Below are positions 26,950-36,098 of a DNA stretch of 64,000 nucleotides, in pieces; the first letter of the stretch is position 1, and every line of letters begins with the position of its first letter. A program made the translations under genes and the position numbers. The notes beneath the pieces were generated by a model that was not told the origin of the DNA, made no database searches, and saw only the letters and a list, made by a program, of their open reading frames with translations. The stretch is from Rhodopseudomonas rhenobacensis (GTDB lineage Bacteria > Pseudomonadota > Alphaproteobacteria > Rhizobiales > Xanthobacteraceae), in contig NZ_JACHIH010000014.1 of the NCBI RefSeq assembly GCF_014203125.1, forward strand, positions 1 through 64,000, given 5' to 3'.

Positions 26950-29340
26950 ATGCTCGATAAGAACGCCAACGGATCCGACGTCGATGAATTGAAGCGGCGG
27001 TCGGTCAGCATCGCCTTCGGCATCGAGCGGCTGGGACTGATCGCGGTGAAGACCCCGATCCTGTCCTGCGTCATCCTGCTGGCGCTGGTGGTCGCGGCGA
27101 TCTTCGGCATCCAGCGGATCAAGATCGACGATTCGCTGAGCCAGTTGTTTCGCTCCAACTCCAAGGAATACCGGCAGTACGAGGAAGTCACCAAGCGCTT
27201 TCCCTCCACCGAGTTCGACGTGCTGGTGGTGGTCGAGGGCAAGACGCTGCTGGCCCGCGACAACCTGGAGAAAGTCCGCGACCTCGTCACCGACCTGCAG
27301 CTGGTCGACGGCACCCGCGGGCTGATCTCGCTGTTCTCGGCGCGGCAGGCCCCGGCGCCGGGCAAGCTGCCGGCGGCGCTGTTTCCCAACGAATTGCCGC
27401 AAGGCGCCGACTACGACAAATTCATCGAGACGGTGAAGTCGAACGAGATCATCCGCGGCAAGCTGCTGTCGGACGACGGCACGCTGGCGCTGATCGTGTT
27501 GTCGCTCGACCCCGAGGTGGTCGGCAACAACAAGCTCAGCAAGACCGTCGGCGAAATCCGCAAGATCATGAACGACGATCTCGCCGACACCGGCTTGTCC
27601 AAGCAACTGTCCGGCGTGCCGGTGATGCAGCTCGAAATCCGCAACGCGGTGGAGCGCGACGGGCTGATCTACAATATCGCCGGGATCCTCGCCGGCTGTC
27701 TGATCGCCATCATCTTCTTCCGCAAGGTGTCGTTCATGATCGTCGCGGCGTTTCCGCCGCTGTTGGCGATCCTGTTGGCGCTCGGCGCGCTGGGCTGGGC
27801 CGGCTTCAGCCTCAACATGTTCCTCAACGTGATGACGCCGCTGATCATGGTGATCAGCTTCTCGGATTCGATGCAGCTCACCTTCGCGGCGCGTGACCGG
27901 CTGTTGGCGGGCGAGGACCGCTTCTCGGCGTTCCGCAACGCCGTGCTGGTGGTCGGGCCGGCCTGCGTGCTGACCCACGCCACCGCCGGCATTTCGTTCC
28001 TGGCGCTGCAGTTCTCCGACTCCGACCTGATCCGCGCCTTCGGCGAGGCCGGGCTCGCCGCCACCGTGATCGCGCTGATCGCGGTGCTGTCGCTGGTGCC
28101 GGTGTTCGGCGTGCTGTTGGTGCGCAACGAGCAGGTGTTTGCGGCGAAATTCCAGGCCGCCGACGCCGGCGTCAACGCGCTGCGGCGGTTCTGCTACTGG
28201 ATCGCGGTGCGGATGGTCGGCCGACCCGGGCTGTTCAGCCTGATCGCGGTGATCGTGGTCGGCGGCTTGGCGGTGATCTATGCCAATCTGGAGCCGCGCT
28301 ATCGGCTCGCCGATCAGGTGCCGGACAAGCAGCAGGCGGTGGAGGCGTCGGGCCGGCTCGACGCCAAACTGACCGGCGCCAACCCGATCGATATTCTGGT
28401 GGAATTCCCCAAGGGGCAGACGCTGTATTCGCCGGAGACGCTGCAGACCATCGCCGACGTCCACGCCATGGTCGAAAAGCAGGCCGGCGTCGGCAACGTC
28501 TGGTCGCTGGAAACGCTGCGGCGCTGGCTGGCCGAAAAGGCCGGCAGCTCCGACACAGCCACGCTGCAGGAATACGTCAACGTGATTCCCGAGCATCTGG
28601 TGCGCCGCTTCATCTCCGCCGACCAGACCGCGGTGGTGGTCTCGGGGCGGGTGCCGGATCTCGACTCCAGCGAAATCCTGCCGGTGGTGGAGAAGCTCGA
28701 CAAATCGCTCGATGCGGTGCGGCAGAAGCACCCGGGCTACGAAGTCGCGGTCACCGGGCTGTCGGCGATCGCGGCGCGCAACTCCGCCAACATGATCCAG
28801 AAGCTCAACCACGGGCTGACCATCGAATTCGCCCTGGTGGCGGTGTTCATCGGCCTGGCGTTCCGCTCCGTGGTGGTGATGCTGGCCTGTATCCTGCCCG
28901 GGATTTTCCCGGTGGTGCTGTCGGGCACCGTGCTGTGGGCACTCGGGGAGGGGCTGCAATTTGCCAGCGTGGTGGCGCTGACGGTGTCGTTCGGGCTGGG
29001 ACTTTCCGCCACCATCCACTTCCTCAACCGCTTGCGGCTGGAAGACAAACCCGGCGTCGGCTCGGCGCTCGCGGTCGAGCGCGCCACCGTGCTGGTCGGC
29101 CCGGCCTTGATCCTGACCACGGTGGTGCTGGCCTGCGGGTTGGTGGTGACGGTGTTCTCCGACCTGCCGTCGCTGCGGCTGTTCGGCTGGTTGAGCGCCT
29201 TTGCGATGGTCGCGGCCCTGGTGGCCGACCTGTTCATCCTGCGGCCGACCGCGATGTGGCTGCTCACGACGTCGCAGCGTCTGCGCGGCGCGCTGCCGGG
29301 GCGGGCCAAGGCTGTGGAGTCGGAGTCGGCCGAGCTCTAG
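26950..29340 (+). CDS. RND/MMPL family transporter
   Basis: 796 residues, inner membrane. TM1 is at about 33-53. A first periplasmic domain follows (about 55-235), then a block of helices to about 400, TM7 near 425, a second periplasmic domain (about 445-625) and a final helix block. This two-fold repeat with 12 helices is the RND plan of the MMPL/HpnN-like branch, not the tripartite drug pumps. It is encoded between eutC and hpnC, and the locus also holds hpnN, a larger transporter of the same superfamily. Lipid or hopanoid export is therefore a reasonable guess, but no experiment is implied by the sequence. Confidence 0.85.
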   Translation: MLDKNANGSDVDELKRRSVSIAFGIERLGLIAVKTPILSCVILLALVVAAIFGIQRIKIDDSLSQLFRSNSKEYRQYEEVTKRFPSTEFDVLVVVEGKTLLARDNLEKVRDLVTDLQLVDGTRGLISLFSARQAPAPGKLPAALFPNELPQGADYDKFIETVKSNEIIRGKLLSDDGTLALIVLSLDPEVVGNNKLSKTVGEIRKIMNDDLADTGLSKQLSGVPVMQLEIRNAVERDGLIYNIAGILAGCLIAIIFFRKVSFMIVAAFPPLLAILLALGALGWAGFSLNMFLNVMTPLIMVISFSDSMQLTFAARDRLLAGEDRFSAFRNAVLVVGPACVLTHATAGISFLALQFSDSDLIRAFGEAGLAATVIALIAVLSLVPVFGVLLVRNEQVFAAKFQAADAGVNALRRFCYWIAVRMVGRPGLFSLIAVIVVGGLAVIYANLEPRYRLADQVPDKQQAVEASGRLDAKLTGANPIDILVEFPKGQTLYSPETLQTIADVHAMVEKQAGVGNVWSLETLRRWLAEKAGSSDTATLQEYVNVIPEHLVRRFISADQTAVVVSGRVPDLDSSEILPVVEKLDKSLDAVRQKHPGYEVAVTGLSAIAARNSANMIQKLNHGLTIEFALVAVFIGLAFRSVVVMLACILPGIFPVVLSGTVLWALGEGLQFASVVALTVSFGLGLSATIHFLNRLRLEDKPGVGSALAVERATVLVGPALILTTVVLACGLVVTVFSDLPSLRLFGWLSAFAMVAALVADLFILRPTAMWLLTTSQRLRGALPGRAKAVESESAEL

Positions 29341-29382
29341 AGAATTTTCCGTTAGGATTGATGCGGTTCAAGAGTCACTGGC

Positions 29383-29468
29383 CGTCATTCCGGGGCACGA
29401 GAAGCTTCGCTGCGAGTGCGCCCGGAATCCATAACCACCGCAGCGGTTATGGATTCCGGACTTGCTCG
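29383..29468. repeat. Palindromic intergenic repeat (CGTCATTCCGGG family, diverged)
   Basis: The left end CGTCATTCCGGGGCACGA matches the family at 18517. The centre is a perfect 13-bp stem GGAATCCATAACC / GGTTATGGATTCC. The right end is degraded (CCGGACTTGCTCG). It lies between the convergent RND transporter and secreted-protein genes. Confidence 0.75.
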
Positions 29469-29505
29469 TTCTTCGAACTCGCAATCCGGCTCACCGCATC
29501 GGCAC

Positions 29506-29550
29506 GAAAAAAAGCGGCCGACCTGGGCATGATGCCCGGATCGGCCGCTT
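29506..29550 (-). terminator. Rho-independent terminator of the 29615-30118 gene
   Basis: Read on the minus strand, a long stem (AAGCGGCCGA...TCGGCCGCTT, with an inner GGGCAT/ATGCCC pair) is followed directly by a run of seven T. It lies 65 bases past the stop of the leftward secreted-protein gene. Confidence 0.85.
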
Positions 29551-29614
29551 GGCGTGAGCCCTGCGTAGCGCCGGAGCACATCCGGCGCCGAAATGGTTAG
29601 CTGCGCACCATGCT

Positions 29615-30118
29615 TTAGCTGCGCACCATCGAGATGTTGACGCCGCGAATCTCGCCCTTCGAGCTGATCGAGACCGACTGCTTGTTGCCGCGCGTGGTCA
29701 GGGTCAGGTTGGCCGCAAAGCCGGCGGCTTCGACGAACACTTCGATGTGGCCGCCGCCGGCGCGGCCCTGCAGATTGCCGTTGAGATTGCGGCTGGCTTC
29801 GCTCCAGGTGCCGGAGACGGTGCCGCCCTGGCTCACTACCCGGCTGCTGAGATCGAATTTGTAGCTATCGGACGCGCAGCGCAGGGTCTGGTTCAGCCCC
29901 TGGCCGCCGCCGCCGACACTGTAAGTGGCCCGGCAACGAATCCGCTCGTTGCTGCCGTCCGACAACGACACGGTGCCGGTGCCCGACCAGACCCCATCAA
30001 AGCCGGCGAACGGGCCGCCCGATTGTGCGTGGCTCGCTGGCGCTGACAGCACGAGCGCGGCGGCGACGCCAGCGGCCTTGAGCGCGGGCATGGAGAATCC
30101 GGAGCGAAGCAGTCTCAT
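29615..30118 (-). CDS. Secreted beta-rich protein, FDGVW type
   Basis: 167 residues. The ATG at 30116-30118 has AGAGG upstream. A signal peptide (about 1-31, ending PASHA-Q) is followed by GGPFAGFDGVWSGTGTVSLSDG and alternating polar beta segments, with two cysteines (RIRCRATYS, LRCASDS) that may form a disulphide. The build suggests a small periplasmic or outer-membrane-facing beta-barrel/lipocalin-like protein, but I recognise no characterised family. The shorter secreted protein at 5105-5443 shares the FDGVW start. Its own terminator follows at 29506-29550. Confidence 0.75.
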   Translation of the reverse strand: MRLLRSGFSMPALKAAGVAAALVLSAPASHAQSGGPFAGFDGVWSGTGTVSLSDGSNERIRCRATYSVGGGGQGLNQTLRCASDSYKFDLSSRVVSQGGTVSGTWSEASRNLNGNLQGRAGGGHIEVFVEAAGFAANLTLTTRGNKQSVSISSKGEIRGVNISMVRS

Positions 30119-30667
30119 ATTTCGTTACCTCTGAAAATTGCCGTTCCCGCCAGGAAGGTTTGCCGCATCCGTCAGGTTAGTCGTGTCGAATGTGGTTCGG
30201 TTCAAGCCATATAAGTAGGGTCGCGGTGGCCGCAACGCCAGATGCGATCCGCGCCCCGACCACTCAAGCTGCGGCCGGCGGGGCGATCGCAATCATGATG
30301 GGTTGACGGCGCAAACCGCGTCGAGTTCCTGATCGAACGAAATCTTTTCCAAATTTGAAATGCCGGTGCGGCGCCACGGTGGCGATCGGGAAACCTTGTC
30401 TGATTTTGACAGCGCCGCAAATTTGGCCGCATTTGCAAGCGCAACTGGCGGCGAAACGTCGCCAAGAAGGGTTTACCGCAAGGACGGATCCGCGTAAGCG
30501 TTCCGCCCTTGAACGATGTTCGGCATCGATGGAACGGCGCCGGCTTTGGCGCGCTACATATCGGTGGACGAACGCGTTGCCTGTGCGGCAGACCGCATTT
30601 TAGGCTGCACCGCGATCGCTCCGCTGTGATTGAATTGACACCCTCTGCCCCCACTGTGAAGGACACC
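30119..30667. other. Divergent intergenic region between two secreted-protein genes
   Basis: 549 bases between the leftward FDGVW protein and the rightward cysteine-rich protein, so it should carry both promoters. The part from about 30330 to 30450 is slightly richer in A/T (AATCTTTTCCAAATTTGAAATG, TTTTGACAGCG). No clear operator, repeat or RNA gene could be made out, and reading frames here look non-coding. Confidence 0.4.
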
Positions 30668-30901
30668 ATGCCGAAAATTATTCTTGCTGTGAGCTTGCTT
30701 CTCGTTGCCATTTCCAGCGCCAATGCCCAGCAACAACGCAGCGGCACCAAACAAGAGCAGGAAGCCTGCTCGCGCGACGTCTCGCGCTTCTGCCGGCCGT
30801 TGATGGACCAGGGCGATTTCGTGATTTTGGCCTGTCTGCAGCAAAACCGGCCGAAATTGACCAAGGCTTGCAACCAGGTGTTGGTCAACCACGGTCAGTA
30901 A
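30668..30901 (+). CDS. Small secreted cysteine-rich repeat protein
   Basis: 77 residues from the ATG at 30668, with GAAGGA upstream. The frame extends further left but is non-coding there. A signal peptide (about 1-20, ending SSANA-Q) precedes a short mature domain with four cysteines spaced like one Golgi-apparatus-type cysteine-rich (GLG1) repeat: EACSRDVSRFCRP...ILACLQQNRPKLTKAC. Such one-repeat periplasmic proteins are common in Bradyrhizobium relatives and have no assigned function. It lies just upstream of hpnC but has a separate 193-base gap. Confidence 0.75.
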   Translation: MPKIILAVSLLLVAISSANAQQQRSGTKQEQEACSRDVSRFCRPLMDQGDFVILACLQQNRPKLTKACNQVLVNHGQ

Positions 30902-31094
30902 AGCCCTGGTGTTGGACCGGCTGCCGCCCCGCGCGGCGGTCCGGCGGATCCCGGAACAGCCGACAAGCCTTAGATATCGTTGGTGAAGCCTCCGGATTTC
31001 CCTTATATGGCGTCGCGATCCGTCCCGCTCCGGGCCTGCCCGGGGAGTGACGGCGCGCGACGTCACCCCTGTTTTGAGCGAGTTAGCCGTCCCG

Positions 31095-31973
31095 ATGACC
31101 TCCGCCAGCGAGCTGCGATCCGGCAAGACCCATAAGGACGAGAACTTCCCGGTGGCGTCGTGGATCATCCACCCGCGGCACCGGGAATTGATCCTGGCGT
31201 TCTACAATTTTGTCCGCACCGCGGACGACATCGCCGACCACGCCGAGCTCGGCGCAGCGGCCAAGCTGAACTATCTCGATCTGATGGAATCCGAGCTGCT
31301 GGGGCAGGGCGACAGCCAGCCCGAGGCGGTCAATCTGCGCCGCGCCTTGGCGGCGCGCGCGATGCCGCCGCGCCATGCGCTCGACGTGCTGACCGCGTTT
31401 CGCATGGACGTCACCAAGCAGCGTTACGAGACCTGGGACGAAGTGATCCACTACTGCCGCTATTCCGCCATGCCGGTCGGCCGCTTCATGCTCGACGTCC
31501 ACGGCGAGAGCACCGCGACCTGGGCGGCCTCGGACGCGCTGTGCGCCGGCCTGCAAATCAACAACCACTTGCAGGACTGCGGCAAGGACTACAACGCCCT
31601 CAACCGGGTGTATCTGCCGCGCGACGCGCTCGCCGCGGCGGGCGCCGCGGTCGAAGACCTGGCGAAGCCGCGCGCCTCGGCGGCGCTGTTGCAATGCCTG
31701 CAGGCTTTGGCCGTGCGCACCGAAGGGCTGCTGATCGAAGCCAAGTCGCTCAGCGCCGAGGTCAAGGACGTCCGGCTCGGGCTCGAGGTCGCGGTGATCC
31801 AGGCGTTCGCCGACAAGATCGTCGGGCTGCTCAAGGTCCGCGATCCGCTCTGTGACAACGTGCATCTCAAGCCGCTCGATCTCGCGCTGTCCAGCGCCGG
31901 CGGCATTTCCGCGGAACTGATCCGTCGAATCATCGGTCGCCGCGCGACCGCGAAACCGGCGCCGCGCGCATGA
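31095..31973 (+). CDS. hpnC: Hydroxysqualene synthase
   Basis: 292 residues from the ATG at 31095; a GTG at 31047 is in frame but its ribosome-binding site would overlap it. It belongs to the squalene/phytoene synthase fold with the two aspartate-rich motifs DDIAD (44-48) and NHLQDCGKDY (about 155-164). The HpnC signature WIIHPRHRELILAFYNFVRTADDIADH separates it from HpnD. In the three-enzyme bacterial route HpnD makes presqualene diphosphate from two farnesyl diphosphates, HpnC converts it to hydroxysqualene and HpnE reduces that to squalene. The stop overlaps hpnD (ATGA), so translation is coupled. First gene of the hopanoid core run. Confidence 0.95.
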   Translation: MTSASELRSGKTHKDENFPVASWIIHPRHRELILAFYNFVRTADDIADHAELGAAAKLNYLDLMESELLGQGDSQPEAVNLRRALAARAMPPRHALDVLTAFRMDVTKQRYETWDEVIHYCRYSAMPVGRFMLDVHGESTATWAASDALCAGLQINNHLQDCGKDYNALNRVYLPRDALAAAGAAVEDLAKPRASAALLQCLQALAVRTEGLLIEAKSLSAEVKDVRLGLEVAVIQAFADKIVGLLKVRDPLCDNVHLKPLDLALSSAGGISAELIRRIIGRRATAKPAPRA

Positions 31974-32809
31974 ATCAGCAAGCCACCTCAACCCCGGCCA
32001 AGCACCAGGGCGTCGCGCTCTCCAGTTCGTTCTACGCCGCGATGCGCATTCTGCCGCGCGAACAGCGCGAGGCGATGTTCCAGGTCTACAGCTTCTGCCG
32101 CTATGTCGACGACATCGCGGATTCCGACGGGCCGCGGCCGCAGCGTCTGGCCGATCTGCAGCAATGGCGCGACGATATCGACGCGCTGTATAACGGCACC
32201 CCGCCGGCGCGGCTGCGCGATTACACCGCCTCGGTGCAGCGCTTCGGACTGAAGCGGAAGGATTTCCTCGACATCATCGACGGCATGGAAATGGACGTGC
32301 CGGCCGACATCCGCGCCCCCGACGAGGCGACGCTCGACCTGTATTGCGACCGCGTCGCCAGCGCGGTGGGCCGGCTGTCGGTGCGGATCTTCGGGCTGCC
32401 GGAGAACGACGGGTTGTCGCTGGCCTATCATCTCGGCCGCGCCCTGCAATTGACCAACATCCTGCGCGACATCGACGAGGATGCCGGCATCGGCCGGCTC
32501 TATCTGCCGCGCGAAGGCCTGCTCGCCGCCGGCATCACCAGCACCGATCCGCAGCTGGTGATCGCGGAGGCGGCGCTGCCGCGGGTCTGCGCGCCCTTGG
32601 TGGCGCGGGCGCAGTCGCACTTCAAGCGCGCCGACGAGGTGATGAACCGCAATCCGCGCCGGCTGGTGCGTGCGCCGCGGATCATGTCGAAATACTACCA
32701 CGCCATCCTGCGACTGCTGATCGCCCGCGGCTTCGACCTGCCGCGCGCGCCGGTGAAACTCGGCAAGGCCTCGCGGATCGCGATCCTGCTGCAATACGCG
32801 ATCATCTGA
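31970..32809 (+). CDS. hpnD: Presqualene diphosphate synthase
   Basis: 279 residues. Squalene/phytoene synthase fold: YSFCRYVDDIADSDG (about 40-54) and NILRDIDEDAGIGRLYLP (about 163-180) are the two Mg-diphosphate binding motifs. It joins two farnesyl diphosphates to presqualene diphosphate, at the membrane surface. It overlaps hpnC by four bases at its start and hpnE by one base at its end (TGATG). Carotenoid phytoene synthase is the main alternative, but the context decides for HpnD. Confidence 0.95.
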   Translation: MNQQATSTPAKHQGVALSSSFYAAMRILPREQREAMFQVYSFCRYVDDIADSDGPRPQRLADLQQWRDDIDALYNGTPPARLRDYTASVQRFGLKRKDFLDIIDGMEMDVPADIRAPDEATLDLYCDRVASAVGRLSVRIFGLPENDGLSLAYHLGRALQLTNILRDIDEDAGIGRLYLPREGLLAAGITSTDPQLVIAEAALPRVCAPLVARAQSHFKRADEVMNRNPRRLVRAPRIMSKYYHAILRLLIARGFDLPRAPVKLGKASRIAILLQYAII

Positions 32810-34074
32810 TGCCCAAGACCGTGCAGAAGACCGTTCATATCATCGGCGCCGGAATCTCCGGGCTGTCGGCCGCCGTCCGGTTGGCCAAGGCTAACTACCA
32901 GGTTCACGTCCACGAGGCGATGCAGCAGGCCGGCGGCCGCTGCCGTTCGTATTTCGACGCCGCGACCGGGCTGACCATCGACAACGGCAATCATTTGTTA
33001 TTGTCCGGCAACAGCGCCGCGGTCGGCTATGCGCGCTCGATCGGCACCGAGGCCGGGCTGGTCGGCCCCGCCACCGCGCAGTTTCCGTTCGTCGATCTTG
33101 CCAATGATGCGCGCTGGACGCTGCAGCTCGGCGACGGCCGGTTGCCGTTGTGGGTGCTCGACGACGCGCGCCGGGTGCCCGGCACCACGCTGCGCGACTA
33201 TCTGGCCTTGATGCCGCTGATCTGGGCGCCGACCACGAGGCTGGTCGGCGATGCGATCCGCTGCGAGGGCACGCTGTATCGCAACCTGGTGCAGCCGTTG
33301 TTGCTCGCGGCGCTCAACGTCGATCCGCCGGAAGGCTCCGCGGGGCTTGCCGGCGCGGTGGTGCGCGAGACGCTGCTCGCCGGCGGCAAGGCCTGCCGGC
33401 CGCTGATCGCGCGCGACGGCTTGAGCGCGGTATTGGTCGAGCCGGCGGTGGAGTTGTTGCGCAATTCCGGCGCCAACGTCCAATTTGGCCACGAGCTGCG
33501 CAAGCTCAGCTTTGCCGACGGCAAGATCGGCGCGTTGGATTTCGGCGGCGACAGCATCGCGCTCGGGCCGGACGACGCCGTGGTGCTGGCGGTGCCGCCG
33601 CGGCCCGCCGCGATGCTGCTGCCCGGCGTGAAGACCCCCGGCAAATATCGTGCGATCGTCAACGCGCATTTCAACTACGCGCCGCCGCCCGGCCAGCCGC
33701 CGCTGGTCGGCGTGGTCGGCGGGCTGGTGGAATGGCTGTTCGCATTCCCGAACCGGCTCTCGGTCACCATCAGCAACGGCGACCGCCTGGTCGAACTGCC
33801 GCGCGAACAGCTCGCCGCCGAGATCTGGCGCGAGATTTGTACGCTGACCGGGATCGCGGCAGAATTGCCGGCCTGGCAGATCGTGCGCGAACGCCGCGCT
33901 ACCTTCGAAGCTACCCCGGAACAGAACGCGCTGCGTCCGGGGCCGGTCACCGCCTGGAACAACCTGGTGCTGGCCGGCGACTGGACCGATACCGGACTGC
34001 CGGCGACCATCGAAGGATCGGTGCGTTCCGGCAATCGTGCCGCCGACCTCGTGCAGGCCATCGGCCGGCGCTGA
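32809..34074 (+). CDS. hpnE: Hydroxysqualene dehydroxylase (squalene-forming flavoprotein)
   Basis: 421 residues from the ATG at 32809, which overlaps the hpnD stop. An N-terminal FAD-binding Rossmann motif HIIGAGISGLSAAVRLAK (about 10-27) and the C-terminal NLVLAGDWTDTGLPATIEGSVRSG closure are those of the phytoene-desaturase-like amine oxidase family. HpnE removes the hydroxyl of hydroxysqualene by reduction to give squalene. Position 3 in the C-D-E run supports this over a carotenoid desaturase. Confidence 0.94.
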   Translation: MPKTVQKTVHIIGAGISGLSAAVRLAKANYQVHVHEAMQQAGGRCRSYFDAATGLTIDNGNHLLLSGNSAAVGYARSIGTEAGLVGPATAQFPFVDLANDARWTLQLGDGRLPLWVLDDARRVPGTTLRDYLALMPLIWAPTTRLVGDAIRCEGTLYRNLVQPLLLAALNVDPPEGSAGLAGAVVRETLLAGGKACRPLIARDGLSAVLVEPAVELLRNSGANVQFGHELRKLSFADGKIGALDFGGDSIALGPDDAVVLAVPPRPAAMLLPGVKTPGKYRAIVNAHFNYAPPPGQPPLVGVVGGLVEWLFAFPNRLSVTISNGDRLVELPREQLAAEIWREICTLTGIAAELPAWQIVRERRATFEATPEQNALRPGPVTAWNNLVLAGDWTDTGLPATIEGSVRSGNRAADLVQAIGRR

Positions 34075-34133
34075 GCGCCGCAACGGCACCCTTTGGCAAG
34101 ACATAGTTGAGCAGTTACGGAGCGACCAGCGAT

Positions 34134-36098
34134 ATGCAATCCGGGATCAACGAGCAGCCGATGATCGGCCGCGAAGCGCTCGATGCCAGCATCGACGCCG
34201 CGACGCGCGCGCTGCTGGGATTTCGGCAGGACGACGGCCACTGGGTGTTCGAGCTTGAGGCCGACTGCACCATTCCGTCGGAATATCTGCTGCTGCGGCA
34301 CTATCTCGGCGAGCCGGGCGACGTCGCGTTAGAAGCCAAGATCGGCAACTATCTGCGGCGGCTGCAGGGCGCTCATGGCGGCTGGGCGCTGGTGCATGAC
34401 GGCGCCTTCGACATCAGCGCCAGCGTCAAGGCCTACTTCGCGCTGAAGATGATCGGCGACGACGTCGACGCGCCGCATATGGCGAAGGCCCGCGAGGCGA
34501 TCCGATCGCGCGGCGGCGCGATCCACAGCAACGTGTTCACCCGCTTCATGCTGTCGATGTTCGGCATCACCACCTGGCGCAGCGTGCCGGTGCTGCCGGT
34601 CGAGATCATGCTGCTGCCGATGTGGTCGCCGTTCCATCTCAACAAGATCTCCTACTGGGCGCGCGTCACCATCGTGCCGCTGATGGTGCTGGCGGCGCTG
34701 AAGCCGCGGGCGGTGAATAGGCTGCAGGTCGGGCTCGACGAACTGTTCCTGCAGGATCCGAAGTCGATCGGGATGCCCGCCAAGGCGCCGCATCAGAGCT
34801 GGGCGCTGTTCAAGCTGTTCGCCGGCATCGACACCGTGTTGCGCACGATCGAGCCCTGGTTCCCGAAGCGGCTGCGCGCGTATGCGATTGGGCTCGCGGT
34901 GAAGTTCATCGAGGAGCGGCTGAACGGCGAGGACGGCCTCGGCGCGATCTATCCGCCGATGGCCAACACCGTGATGATGTACAAGGTGCTGGGCTATCCC
35001 GAGGACTATCCGCCGCGCGCGATCACCAGGCGCGGCATCGACAAGCTGCTGGTGATCGGCGACGACGAAGCCTACTGCCAGCCCTGCGTGTCGCCGATCT
35101 GGGACACCGCGCTGAGCTGCCACGCGCTGCTCGAAGTCGGCGGCGAGGCGGCGGTGCCGCCGGCCAAGCGCGGCATCGACTGGCTGGCGCCCAAGCAGGT
35201 GCTCGACCTCAAGGGCGACTGGGCGGTGAAGCGCCCGGAACTGCGCCCCGGCGGCTGGGCGTTCCAGTACAACAACGCGCATTATCCGGACCTCGACGAC
35301 ACCGCGGTGGTGGTGATGGCGATGGACCGCTCGCGCCGCGCCACCGGCAGCGCCGAGTATGACGAGGCAATCGCGCGGGCCCGCGAATGGATCGAGGGCA
35401 TGCAGTCCGACGACGGCGGCTGGGCGGCGTTCGACGTCAACAATCTGGAATATTACCTCAACAACATCCCGTTCTCCGACCACGGCGCGATGCTCGATCC
35501 GCCGACCGAGGACGTCACCGCGCGCTGCGTCTCGATGCTGTCGCAGCTCGGCGAGACCGCGGCGAGCAGCAAGCCGCTGGCCGACGGCCTGGCCTATCTG
35601 CGGCGTACCCAGCTACCGGAAGGCTCCTGGTACGGCCGCTGGGGCATGAATTACATCTACGGCACCTGGTCGGTGCTGTGCGCGCTGAACGCCGCCGGTC
35701 TCGATCACCAGGACCCGGCGATTCGCAAGGCGGTGGCGTGGTTGGAGTCGGTTCAGAACGCCGATGGCGGCTGGGGCGAGGACGCCGAGAGCTACCGGCT
35801 CGATTACAAGGGATATCAGCAGGCCCCGAGTACCGCCTCGCAGACCTCGTGGGCGTTGCTGGCGCTTATGGCGGCCGGCGAGGTGGAATCCGCCGCGGTG
35901 GCGCGGGGGGTGGAGTACCTAAAAAGCACACAGAGCGGAAAAGGCTACTGGGACGAGCAGCGATATACCGCTACGGGCTTTCCGCGGGTGTTTTATTTGC
36001 GTTATCATGGCTATGCAAAGTTCTTTCCGCTGTGGGCGCTGGCGCGGTATCGAAACCTCAGGAGCACCAACAGTAAGGCGGTAGGGGTCGGGATGTGA
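34134..36098 (+). CDS. shc: Squalene-hopene cyclase
   Basis: 654 residues from the ATG at 34134, with GGAG 11 bases upstream; an upstream TTG at 34107 would add nine residues. The catalytic DxDD motif is Asp386-Leu-Asp388-Asp389 (PDLDDTAVV), in which the middle aspartate protonates squalene. Several QW-type repeats are visible (e.g. QSDDGGWAAF, QNADGGWGED, QLPEGSWYGRWG). It is a monotopic inner-membrane enzyme that makes hopene and hopanol in one cyclisation. It lies 59 bases after hpnE, and its stop overlaps hpnG (GTGA). Also called hpnF. Confidence 0.97.
   Translation: MQSGINEQPMIGREALDASIDAATRALLGFRQDDGHWVFELEADCTIPSEYLLLRHYLGEPGDVALEAKIGNYLRRLQGAHGGWALVHDGAFDISASVKAYFALKMIGDDVDAPHMAKAREAIRSRGGAIHSNVFTRFMLSMFGITTWRSVPVLPVEIMLLPMWSPFHLNKISYWARVTIVPLMVLAALKPRAVNRLQVGLDELFLQDPKSIGMPAKAPHQSWALFKLFAGIDTVLRTIEPWFPKRLRAYAIGLAVKFIEERLNGEDGLGAIYPPMANTVMMYKVLGYPEDYPPRAITRRGIDKLLVIGDDEAYCQPCVSPIWDTALSCHALLEVGGEAAVPPAKRGIDWLAPKQVLDLKGDWAVKRPELRPGGWAFQYNNAHYPDLDDTAVVVMAMDRSRRATGSAEYDEAIARAREWIEGMQSDDGGWAAFDVNNLEYYLNNIPFSDHGAMLDPPTEDVTARCVSMLSQLGETAASSKPLADGLAYLRRTQLPEGSWYGRWGMNYIYGTWSVLCALNAAGLDHQDPAIRKAVAWLESVQNADGGWGEDAESYRLDYKGYQQAPSTASQTSWALLALMAAGEVESAAVARGVEYLKSTQSGKGYWDEQRYTATGFPRVFYLRYHGYAKFFPLWALARYRNLRSTNSKAVGVGM

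Noticed and set aside
29358-29371. FNR-like TTGATGCGGTTCAA
   Set aside because: It lies after the stop of the RND gene next to a dispersed repeat, far from any start codon, and similar wording accompanies such repeats elsewhere.
30954-30984. GGAAC...CGTT pair before hpnC
   Set aside because: Spacing is about 20 bases, outside the EcfG range.
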